Source: Linderina pennispora (Eukaryota > Kickxellomycota > Kickxellomycetes > Kickxellales > Kickxellaceae). From it: DNA of 64,000 nucleotides. The position numbers and the translations under genes are program-made. The notes beneath the pieces were generated by a model, which worked only from the letters and a program-made list of their open reading frames with translations, ran no database searches and had not been told where the DNA came from. Of the stretch, positions 55,206-64,000 are shown one piece after another; position 1 is the first letter of the stretch, and each line of letters opens with the position of its first letter. The stretch lies in contig NW_024468249.1 in assembly GCF_002104995.1 (NCBI RefSeq), positions 3,162,001-3,226,000 on the forward strand, given 5' to 3'.

Positions 55206-55678
55206 TTAAATTATCCCACTAGTTACTCCAGGCGTGGGCGTTTGGACGGGTCGGACGGACTCTTCTGCTTCATCGACTTCCATGCTGTCGTCCTTTGGCT
55301 CCTTCTGTGGCCGCTGCCATATCGCTCTCATCCTCATTATCATCGTCACCATCTGCAGAAGCCTGCTTGCTCTTCATTTCCTTCTTCTCACGGGCCATTA
55401 CCGTATGTGCCTCAAAGTCCTCCTTCAGCTTGTCGATGAAATCTGTGAGCCCAACAGCCTCCAGCGCCTTGAATACATCGTTCGCCAGGATAGTCTTATG
55501 GCCGGCCTCGCGTGCGCAGTCGTTGGCCGTCGCTGCCAGATAGCTGACGAACACAGTCGCCGCTCTAGGTCACAGCGTGCCGCGCTTCCTTCTGGATCGA
55601 TACGTTCTCGGGCATCGTGCCTTTGATGATACGCGCAAGAACGGCTCTAGGGAACTCGAGGTCTTCGATTGTGGACAT
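55206..55678 (-). CDS. DPB4: DNA polymerase epsilon subunit Dpb4 / POLE3-like histone-fold protein (two frame breaks)
   Basis: The start at 55,678 gives MSTIEDLEFPRAVLARIIKG, then VSIQKEARHAVT. After a break at an in-frame TAG near 55,566 the fold continues as RAATVFVSYLAATANDCA, then TILANDVFKALEAVGL and DFIDKLKEDFEAH. This is the NF-YB-like histone fold of Dpb4/POLE3 (compare the family pattern SRAASVFVLYAT). A second break near 55,290 leads to an acidic C-terminus with DDSMEVDEAEES, ending at 55,206. Both breaks are closed by skipping one base; total about 157 residues. Dpb4 pairs with Dpb3/POLE4 in DNA polymerase epsilon and, in some organisms, in ISW2/CHRAC remodellers. It is convergent with the Gln-rich gene. 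A NF-YB identity is less likely, because NF-YB's typical DNA-contact residues are not seen. Confidence 0.85.
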
Positions 55679-55873
55679 GTCGATAGACTAGTATTGAGAA
55701 ATGGAATTCAGGGTATGTGCTGTTTTTTTGGGAACACATCACTCTCAGAATATATACTTGTCGCGGTACCACACGATCCTTATGGCCAGGATTGCATGGA
55801 TGCTGTTTTTGGTATCGCAACACGGGGGATTCTCAAAGGACCTGATAGCGTACATATGGGGATTTACTTAGGG
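55679..55873. other. short spacer between DPB4 and the ABC transporter
   Basis: This spacer of 195 bases holds the DPB4 promoter and the transporter's 3' end. Confidence 0.5.
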
Positions 55874-58800
55874 CTAGGCTGACATTTGCTTTCGTTGAAG
55901 CTCCATACTCTCGACAAGGCCCTTGAACATCGTGTCCTGTGCTAACAGATTAGCCGGCGAATCGAACTCGGCGACTCTGCCCTGATCCATGACCAGAATC
56001 CGGTCGCTGTCCATGACGGTCCTGAGCCGGTGCGCGATGGTCAGAACTGTGCAGTCCTTGAACTCCTCGTGGATAACACGCTGCATGATTTGGTCAGTCT
56101 TTGTATCAACATTTGCTGTTGCTTCGTCGAGGACCAGGATCTTGCGCTTCCACAGAAGTGCACGGCACAGACTGACGAGCTGACGCTGTCCGACGCTAAA
56201 ATTCCTGCCGCCATCTTCGATCCACTTGTTCAGCCCAATCCCCTCTACCCACGGTCCGCTGTTGTTGTCACCCGCACCAATATGTTTCTGTGGGTGTACT
56301 GACTATATCATCTATACAACCCTTGTGAATGGCGCCCCAGACCTCATCATCAGTGAACTCGTTCAGCGGGTCCAGATTCTCGCGTATAGTGCCGTTGAAC
56401 AGAGCCGGGTCCTGCGGGATGATGCTGATCTTCGAGCGCAAGTGCTTGAGCCCAATACTCGAAATGTCCACCCCATCAATGAAGATGGCCCCGCTGTCTG
56501 GGCTAACCAAGCGCATCAGTGCAAATGTAAGCGACGACTTGCCAGCACCGGTACGTCCAACTACCCCGATCTTCTCCTGCTGTCGGACTGAGAATGAAAC
56601 ACCGTTGAGAACCAAGGTCCTGGGATTCGCAGTACCGCATGCTGTAATCGCGGAATTCGATGGTGCCCGTCGTTGGCCAGTCGCTGGACAAATTCACGCC
56701 GACATCGCTGTTATCTGGCTCTCGTGGCAAGCCGGTATAGATGGAGTATCTCGAAAATCTACCTAAAGGGTATTTGAGATCCTCTCCGAGCTCCAACATA
56801 CCACCAAGTCCTGTCAAGAAGAGTGAGACTAGTCGCATAGTCATTTCGACTGAGCCAGGCGTCGCATGACTCTCTGAGGCAACGCATCGGCGAATTGTCA
56901 CCAGCAGTGCGGTCGCGCTTACAATAACCTTGAAGAGGTCTCGCAGCCATCTTTGTAGATCAGCGATATCTTGATAGCAGATGCAGAGATTATTTTCAAC
57001 TGCTAGACCAACGTGAAACTTGTGAAGAAAGGTACCCAGAACGCCTTGGATCCTCATGACATATCCGCCTGTATTAATCTCCGAGTAGAGTATATATGGA
57101 GAAGCAAGCCCCTGGTTGTCATCAATCTGATCTCCATATCCTCTCGCTATATCTGCCACCTGTTTGACCTTGTACGAAACCAGGACAATAGGAGCAGCAA
57201 AGAGCAGCAGGATAGGGAATCGACTGTATACTTGCGCAACGATACTCATGAACTCCATGACTACCAGCATTTTCTGACATATGGTTTCAGGGAAGTAGTA
57301 CCCTGTTAGTTTACGGTCATATCCCCACAAGTACATGAGCGATTCGCTCGGTAGGCTTTCAAATAGAACCAAAGGCATGCTGAGGAGTGAATCCAGGACA
57401 CCGGCCCGCGTCTTCCTGTAGACCCTATGTGACCACAGAACCCTACGTGCCCATTCTCCGACGATGTGTAACTGTGTCCGTACGACACCAACCACAGCAC
57501 TGGCGACAAGGTAGTTTTGCAGAGATGATACCATCGTTTCTCGATTCTCGTCCAAGAGCAAGTCCATCCGAACGCTCTCAACTCGGTAGACAATATATGT
57601 GCTCACCAGGTGTAGCAGCACCGACGGACCAACAGCAGAGAACCCACAAAACACGATGTACTGCCACAGCTTTGGCCAAATATGCGTGTCCACACCGCGC
57701 TCTGGGTCATATGTGAACTGTCCTGAACCGGCAGACGAGTCGTCTGAAACTGCTGTTTGTCCGCTGTTTGCAGAAGGTATCACGCCCGCATTCAGCTGCG
57801 CCGGGACTTGCTTCGCAACGGTGGCACACCCAGAGACAAGCGTGACAACTCTGTCAGCCAAGGGCACAACATGCTCGGCATGAGTCACCAGAATCCGCGT
57901 CCTTGCCACTGATGATCCCGCGTTCTCCGACAAGCACATTTTCAATAATGTGCCGTTCCACATGGGCATCAACTGCCGCCAGCAGGTCATCCAAAACAAA
58001 GATATCGGCGCGAGAGTAGATTGCCCGAGCGAGTGCCAGCCTTGCCTTCTGGCCACCCGACAGGTTTATCCCGCGAAAACCTATCTCAGTTAGGTCCTGG
58101 GCCGGGAACAGCTTAATGTCCTCGGTCCAACGCGCATGCATCGAGAACCGTGTGGTAGAACTTTTCGTCGAAAGGACTCCCAAAAAGCACATTGTCGCGA
58201 ACCGTTGCGTTCATTATCCAAGGCTTCTGGCTGACGTACCCGATCTTGCCAGAGACCAGACCGGTGCCATCTGCTATTGGCATCTCGCTGCAGATCGCTG
58301 ACAACAGCGATGACTTTCCACTGCCAACACGACCGACTACCACAGCGAACTCGCCCTTGCTGATCCTGAGATCCATGTTCTTCAGAGCAAAATCACCTGT
58401 GTTCCACTGGAAGCTGCAGCAATCCATCGAGACAGCCACGTCGTCAGCATCGTTTCGGCACGCGATAAACTGGTAATCGTCCTTACGTAGCAGCATCTCT
58501 AGTTCTTCGGAAGTCTCAGAAATACTCTTTATGATCCCTGTGGCCGAAGCGAGCATCGAGAAAAGACCAGTCAGGGACTCGGCAGATGACATGACCAAAA
58601 GTATATCCGCATATTCGATATTGTTCGAGGTGTGTAAGAACGACGAGACTGTCAATGCTGCTGAGATCTGGGGGAGAGAGCTTCCAACCAAAGAGGTCGC
58701 ATATCTTGCGATCCGTAGGTGGGCAGGCGGCACGAATTTGTCTACTTGATCATCGTCCGCCACCTGCCTAAATGCCTCTTCCCAGCCGTAGAACTTGATG

Positions 58801-60063
58801 GTGCGCATGTTGTGTATCAGCGAGAATATCGTGTGGCCCAGATGCGGCTGCTTTGTTCCGCTTATGCGCCTTTTCCAGCATATCGAGATGTGCTGTTAGA
58901 GAATGTGACACCGCCAAATACACCAGCGAGGTAAGAAGCGGAATGATGGTACGCCAGCCGATTGTAGAAACCAGTACGCTGATTGTAAGCGAGTTCGCAA
59001 GCATGTTGCTTAACAGGGTCGTTGAGCGATCGATTGCATCTGCTAAACCACTCGATCTAATCCAAACAATCTGCGGGTGGTTTATCTGTCGATACTCGAG
59101 GGAGGTTTGCGACTTGAGGGTAGCAAAAATATTGCTACGCAGAACCATTATAATAGAACGTTTGCAAAACCTTTGTAATGCGGCCAAATATGCATCACCA
59201 AGTGAAAATAGTGACAATGCCATCCAGAGAGCGAATAGGCTGTAGACACGGCAGTCATCTGTGTTTGCATTGGAGTCAACGGCTTTGATGATTCGTGACA
59301 TAACAATACTCTTTGTCAGCGGTACCGTGGATAGGAATGTACTAGCAACAGTTGTTACCAGCAATGGCTGCCAGAATAGCTCCAATACAGCGCGTAAAGC
59401 GAAAAACCGCTTTGTGATATCGAATTTGAGACGCTTGGCCAACTCGAGTTGCTGTGTGCAATATCTCGGATCCCAAATATCCTCCATCGTAATTTCACGC
59501 TGGGTGCAGAGGCGAAAAAAGGCGATAGTATCCAAAAATAGCAGACCGCGTACATGGCGTCTTACATGACTCCTTGTGGCTGGACTGAGGAGAAGCGATG
59601 CCACAAGGAAATGGATTACAGCCCCTGCAACATGAGCTACAGGAACCCTGGTGGTAGACAATAGGACTAGACGGAGCGACCACAGAGCATGCACTATGGC
59701 AGCAATGTCGCTGGAGAACCTCAAGCTAGCTGTTCGGAAAGCAAGTGTCAGTGAGCAGAGAATGGCCAGAGTTGAGTTGAACTGGGTTCCAGCATGCGAA
59801 TACCAAGACAGCAGACTGGTAGATGCGCAAAGGGTAATAATAACTGGTCTCTGAACCCCTGCCAGCGGGTGTACGCCCTTAACCGCTGGTCCCCACAGTC
59901 CGACAAATCCGAGAACCAGAAGATCGGCGATGGCAGCTCCTTCCCTACAACGGCGAGGATGGGCAAGTCAGTGTTTGAGTTACGGATAAGTCAGATAGAC
60001 ATTTTGCGATGCCTTTGACACGTACAGCTGAAATGTGGTAGTGGAGCGATTCGAAATATCCAT
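55874..60063 (-). CDS. ABCC/MRP-type ABC transporter (one 39-nt intron, frame breaks)
   Basis: The start at 60,063 gives [16 protein letters not shown] very short intron (59,945-59,983, GTAACT to TTGTAG) is followed by an N-terminal membrane region (TMD0-like, near 59,940-59,500), TMD1 (near 59,430-58,500), NBD1 with [11 protein letters not shown] (near 58,310), [14 protein letters not shown] and the divergent Walker B end [12 protein letters not shown]2 (57,700-56,800), and NBD2 with [10 protein letters not shown] (near 56,550), [22 protein letters not shown] and IAHRL. Length is about 1,350 residues, normal for ABCC proteins such as Ycf1, Bpt1 and Yor1, which export glutathione conjugates, metals or drugs into the vacuole or medium. 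Breaks near 58,860, 58,125, 57,893, 56,632 and 56,300 are each closed by skipping one base. Substrate unknown. Confidence 0.92.
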
Positions 60064-61531
60064 GGTGGAGAGGGTGGTGCGAGAAAGAATAGAAGGAAGT
60101 TGGAGAAGAGAGCAGAGTAACTGGCACATGTGCTGGAGAGTGAATCTCAGTGTGACGTCGCTGAGCCAGATTATTTTCTGGCTAGGCTGTCTATGCTGCG
60201 GCAGCTGCATCTCTAGTGCATATGGCCAATGGAAGCACTGGAGGTGTATTCGGAAACCACTTGCGCATCGCACTATTCTGCTCTTGAGACAATGCGGGTT
60301 GTATGGAGTTGGCCGCTTTGCAACAAGTTTTCAGGCTGTGCTCTTGAGAGTGACTGAAAGGTGACAAGATGCACATATCGATAAGGGGTACTTGAGATAT
60401 ATACAGCTGTGCTACAAGGAGGGCTTTGCTTATGACCATAGAGGATACGCTTGGGTGACAATAGGGTTATTTTATAGCAGCATCTTGATATGGAACATCC
60501 TCACTCTGAACTACTGCGTCTTTGAATATGTCTGGGCTATACCAGCACACATAGGGATATAGCTTAGCACTACAATACCTAGTACTTATGCTGGATAAGC
60601 GACACAGTCGTAGCGGAGAATAAGACAAGGGGTATACAGTTTATCCTTCTGGGTTGGTGTCTAAAGCAGACCATAGTCTCTGAAATGCACGATTTCCAAT
60701 AGGTTAGCTTGTTTGACACAAAAATGCCTCATATGTGTGTTCAATCTCGTAATGGCTGATATGGTGGGGTATGGAGTCCATCTTGCCTATGTAATCCCGG
60801 AATACTGGATGGCTGAGTACCATCCAACCAGCACAAAATAAACTGCAAATAGGCATCTTTATGGCGCACGACCTGCCCTCCCACATCCACAATAGACAAA
60901 ATATCCACTGCTAAAGCCGAGGGCTGCGAGTTCGTGTGCATAGATTTCTCATTCGTGAACACGGTTCCTTCCGGGTGGCTGTGCAAGAAGCAACTGGGGA
61001 CGCCAGCCTGTCTTCCTTTGTCTGATGCTGCACATTACAGATCGACGCCAGCGATGCATTCGTGAACGCAAAATGCGGGCCTTGCCATTCGCTTTGAGCA
61101 GTGCTGCAAGCCACTGCAAAGGGACTCGGCTTTTGTCATGCTGCAGCCTACCGCGCCAATTCTCTTGCCAGCCAACCACGCACTCGAAGTTGTTTTCCGC
61201 ATTCCAGCAATTGGCTGAGAGATGGCTCTTGCCGCACTGCTCCAAAAATTTAATATGTCTATATACGGATGGCATGCTATGCACATCTACGCATACATCC
61301 CGGCAAGGTGCATCATGTGTTCCTGTGTGCTCATAGCAGAGTTGTTGAAAAATGCGAATAGCACTATGCTTATTGAAAACCAGAAGTACATAAAGTCTGC
61401 GATCAGGATGCAGCTGGATCAGCTCGCTTTCACTTATTTCTCACAACATATCATTCCTCTTTTACCTCGCACCGCCTATTCCAGACTACCTTCAGCCCAT
61501 CTTTTGTATTTATTTTTCTTGTTAACACATC
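60064..61531. other. 1.5-kb spacer between divergent genes
   Basis: No supported gene is present. Frames of 60-135 codons exist on both strands. One minus-strand stretch near 60,740-61,290 reads somewhat protein-like (for example SALAVDILSIVDVGGQVV) but is not recognised and lacks a clear start. The region serves as upstream DNA for the ABC transporter and the leucine-rich gene. Confidence 0.45.
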
Positions 61532-63175
61532 ATGACCATGCAACAGCCGGACAGACAGCGGGAGTCAGTCCCTTTCACCGACATCACTGGCCTTTGTGCC
61601 AAGTCGCTCACCCGCACGTCAACTGCTAGCGAATACTCTCACGTTATGAACTTTGTCAACTCGAATCCACACCGCGTCAACGAACTCCCTGAAACAGTGT
61701 TTGGCACGCTTCTTCTCGAGTGCTACGTCGAGTGTGACCGCGAAAAGTGCTTGTGCAACAAAAATCATACCCGAGACTGGATGTGGAACTTGGGGTTCCT
61801 CATTAAGCACAACAAGCTACACCTGGTCACAGAGTTCAGAGTGGTCGTTTTCAACGAGTGCAAGTCGCCGATGCACATTGACAAGGTAATGGAGGATATG
61901 ACAGGCAAGCTACTGTCATCTCTACCAAATGTGCGTTCCATTCTGTTTCTTGGGCACGGCGTATTCAAAGCTGGAATTGCAGAGGATGTGGAGCCTCGCC
62001 AAGAACTTAAGGCGGCAGAGACAGCTGCTAAATCCATCCGAAAGCTGTTCCCATGTGTCACTGACTTGAGGTACCATTTGTTCAAGAATTGGGGTCCGAC
62101 ACCTAACATCACGAAGGAGCTTTCGAGAATATGTCCTCTGTATGAATATACTCTCAAAGAGTATGCACACCAACTGGAACATCTACAGGTGCTTATTCCC
62201 TTCCCTATGAATGTGACTAAGCTCCTCGACAACCTCACATCATTGTCAATCAATATTATCTACGTCCGTCAGCGCCGTGACTTGCCAGTGATTCCGATTC
62301 AGTGCCTGCGCATCCTCGAGATGTTCCAGATCGAGGCTGTCATCCCTTGGCACCTCTTCGAGATCACCGATGGCGCGCTGAACTTTGACAGCCTCCAGGA
62401 TCTACGGCTAGAGTTCATTCAGGCTGCTGCGCAAACTGTCGATTTTCCAGGCTGCAGTTACCCTGTGTATTTCCCTAAATTGAGTGCTCTTAACATCACT
62501 GGCTCTGCCTACGTCTACACCGACATCTACGCCTATTTCCAAGGCAGGTTATTCGAGAGTCTGACTATCATGGACGATCCGACGAACTTTGAAAACATCA
62601 ATGAGCACGCTTTCGAGTCGGTGAAGATACTCAAGATCGGCCACCCAACTAGGACCCCGTTTGTCGATGTGTACTCTGTCGACATGGTTGAGCGCCTTTA
62701 TCAACTACCATCCAGCGTTGAGGAAGCCATCTTAGGGCTGCTCGACTATCCGCTGCCCGAGCTGATTGCATGGGTTAACCTGCGCTCGCTCAAACTATCA
62801 GCCAGCATCACGGACAAGCACGGGCTTGCCAATCTTCTGGGACAGCTACCACTTTTGCACACACTCATTGTAGACTGCTTCTCTATGAACCAGAAAGATG
62901 CGGATACCACCAGGTTCCCGGACCAGAAGATCACATTTGACGAGATCGGCGAGGTCCTGGATCCAAGCAGCCAGTTGCCTGTCAGCGAGAGCCTCGAGCG
63001 ACTGGATCTCTTTGTTCGCGGCACATTCGACCTGGTCGGTTTCTGCGAGCTGGTGCTGCGCCTTCCTCGAGTCACCAAGGTCAGGACCAACCACCACATG
63101 ATCCCGCACGTCATGGCCATGCTCCACCAGGTCTTCAAAGTCAACCGTAATATTGTCTTTGAGCCCTTTTCCTAA
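61532..63175 (+). CDS. leucine-rich orphan protein, F-box/LRR-like organisation
   Basis: This is an intact, intronless 547-residue frame (MTMQQPDRQRESV to IVFEPFS). The first 60 residues contain a short helical segment (FVNSNPHRVNELPETVFGTLLLECY), loosely like a degenerate F-box. The remainder alternates hydrophobic strands and short helices in irregular repeats: LPNVRSILFLGHG, LDNLTSLSINII, IQCLRILEMFQIEAV, FPKLSALNITGSAY, FESVKILKIGHP, LRSLKLSASIT and LLHTLIVDCFS. This is the look of a leucine-rich-repeat solenoid. No catalytic or membrane features are seen. Such proteins often form lineage-expanded families in early-diverging fungi and may choose substrates for ubiquitin ligases; this is inference. 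No frame breaks are seen. Confidence 0.65.
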   Translation: MTMQQPDRQRESVPFTDITGLCAKSLTRTSTASEYSHVMNFVNSNPHRVNELPETVFGTLLLECYVECDREKCLCNKNHTRDWMWNLGFLIKHNKLHLVTEFRVVVFNECKSPMHIDKVMEDMTGKLLSSLPNVRSILFLGHGVFKAGIAEDVEPRQELKAAETAAKSIRKLFPCVTDLRYHLFKNWGPTPNITKELSRICPLYEYTLKEYAHQLEHLQVLIPFPMNVTKLLDNLTSLSINIIYVRQRRDLPVIPIQCLRILEMFQIEAVIPWHLFEITDGALNFDSLQDLRLEFIQAAAQTVDFPGCSYPVYFPKLSALNITGSAYVYTDIYAYFQGRLFESLTIMDDPTNFENINEHAFESVKILKIGHPTRTPFVDVYSVDMVERLYQLPSSVEEAILGLLDYPLPELIAWVNLRSLKLSASITDKHGLANLLGQLPLLHTLIVDCFSMNQKDADTTRFPDQKITFDEIGEVLDPSSQLPVSESLERLDLFVRGTFDLVGFCELVLRLPRVTKVRTNHHMIPHVMAMLHQVFKVNRNIVFEPFS

Positions 63176-64000
63176 TTTTCTGTATATCTTCGGTTGGTTA
63201 CTAATCTGCAGGCATTCTTCGAAGAGCGAACGAGGCGCTATATGGTGGCTATGCTCGTGAAAACAGCAACCCACGATTGTTTTAAGAGCCAGCTGGACGG
63301 TTGTTTGGACCGTCGACAGTTGGAAGTGGCCATCACGCCAAAGCCACTTCATCCCAAGGAACCAGCGAGGCTGAAAATTGATACGCCCCAGAATTTCTAA
63401 CTTGCAAACTGCAGAGCGCCAGATGCACGCTGGCTTAACAAATGGCTTTTTTGCTTGTGAGCGCCTGTTCTATACGGCTTAGATGCGGCTCAGTCGAAAA
63501 GTGATTACTTGATGCACAATTAAGGATGGGGTGCAGAAGGCGCCTCTGTGCTTGCATCTATTATAGCCAATTCGGGGATGAGGAAGAGGTCGGAGTTCAA
63601 AGTAGGCGGTTTGGTGCGCTGTATAGGCGGTTCTGGTTCGCTGAGGAGAGTTTCTGCTACACAGACTGCTCTTGACAAGGGATGGTAGGCAAGTGGGCAC
63701 GAATGCCACAGTGGAGGAGGCAGCGGTGGCATACTAGGAACAATTCGTGCGTTGCAAGAAATGCCAGAGAAGAAAGAGGCATGTATTAACCTTTTGTGTC
63801 CTTGCAACGAGGCGTGCAGGGGAATAAGAGGTCTCAAGAGAGACAGACGGTCAACATTCTTAGCTACCCACCTTCAAAGTGTCATTTAAATAGATAGCGG
63901 TGGCCTCCCATGAAAACCTCAACGGGTAGCACTCTATCATCACTTTTTCCTATTCTTGCCATAATATTTTATATCCTGGGCCATCACAAACACCATGCTC
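63176..64000. other. terminal region, possible start of the next gene
   Basis: No complete gene is supported. Minus-strand frames near 63,480-63,840 are rich in Pro/Ser and unrecognised. At the very end an ATG at 63,994 in the context AACACCATGCTC follows an AT-rich, C/T-rich stretch with a TATA-like TTTTATAT about 20 bases upstream. It could be a start codon on plus, but only two codons are visible. Confidence 0.35.

Noticed and set aside
1-64000. CRISPR arrays, bacterial operons or prophage elements
   Set aside because: No spaced direct-repeat array is present; genes have eukaryotic introns, poly-pyrimidine leaders and fungal families.
1-64000. Intact transposons or terminal repeats
   Set aside because: No transposase, reverse transcriptase or integrase motifs and no long direct or inverted terminal repeats were recognised; only small relics and microsatellites are present.

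Overview
The window is nuclear DNA of a fungus. The sequence shows spliceosomal introns (GTAAGT, GTATGG or GTAAGA donors with TAG acceptors), a fungal-type fatty acid synthase, ATG10, an Ssk2/Wis4-type HOG-pathway MAPKKK, RPB3, DPB4, HAP5, the mitoribosomal protein mL59 and a cytosolic tRNA-Lys. FAS beta and alpha joined in one locus, short intergenic spaces and an unplaceable leucine-rich protein fit an early-diverging lineage such as Kickxellomycotina. That placement is inference, not something I can prove.

Layout. 0-3 kb: a truncated unknown gene, a small secreted protein and ribosomal eS7, all on the minus strand. 3-8 kb: ATG10, a sphingomyelin-synthase-like PAP2 protein and squalene epoxidase on plus, then tRNA-Lys(UUU) on minus. 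10-21 kb: one 11-kb fused fatty acid synthase. 21.5-29.7 kb: an acyl-CoA/4-coumarate-CoA ligase-like enzyme, an AAAP amino-acid transporter, mitochondrial succinyl-CoA ligase alpha and the CCAAT-binding subunit HAP5, all minus. 31-39 kb: a small unknown protein, tubulin cofactor A, the MAPKKK and a C2H2 zinc-finger protein, all plus. 39-43 kb: two secreted enzymes (RNase T2 and a GDSL esterase) separated by an AT-rich stretch. 43.5-50 kb: a three-finger transcription factor, RPB3, a MADS-box factor and mL59. 51-60 kb: a very long Gln/Pro/His-rich protein, DPB4 and an ABCC transporter. 61.5-63.2 kb: a leucine-rich orphan protein.

Theme. Four lipid genes (sphingolipid-type PAP2, ERG1, FAS, acyl-CoA ligase) lie within about 19 kb. 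The rest is housekeeping or regulation.

Quality. Many clearly conserved genes (FAS, LSC1, ABC transporter, MAPKKK, DPB4, TBCA) are broken by single-base frame changes, and nearly all are corrected by skipping one base. Other genes (ERG1, eS7, MADS, AAAP, HAP5, GDSL, RNase T2, RPB3) are intact over 0.6-1.8 kb. I read most of these breaks as sequence insertions and not as gene death. Where a gene is described as one unit across breaks, the breaks are stated.
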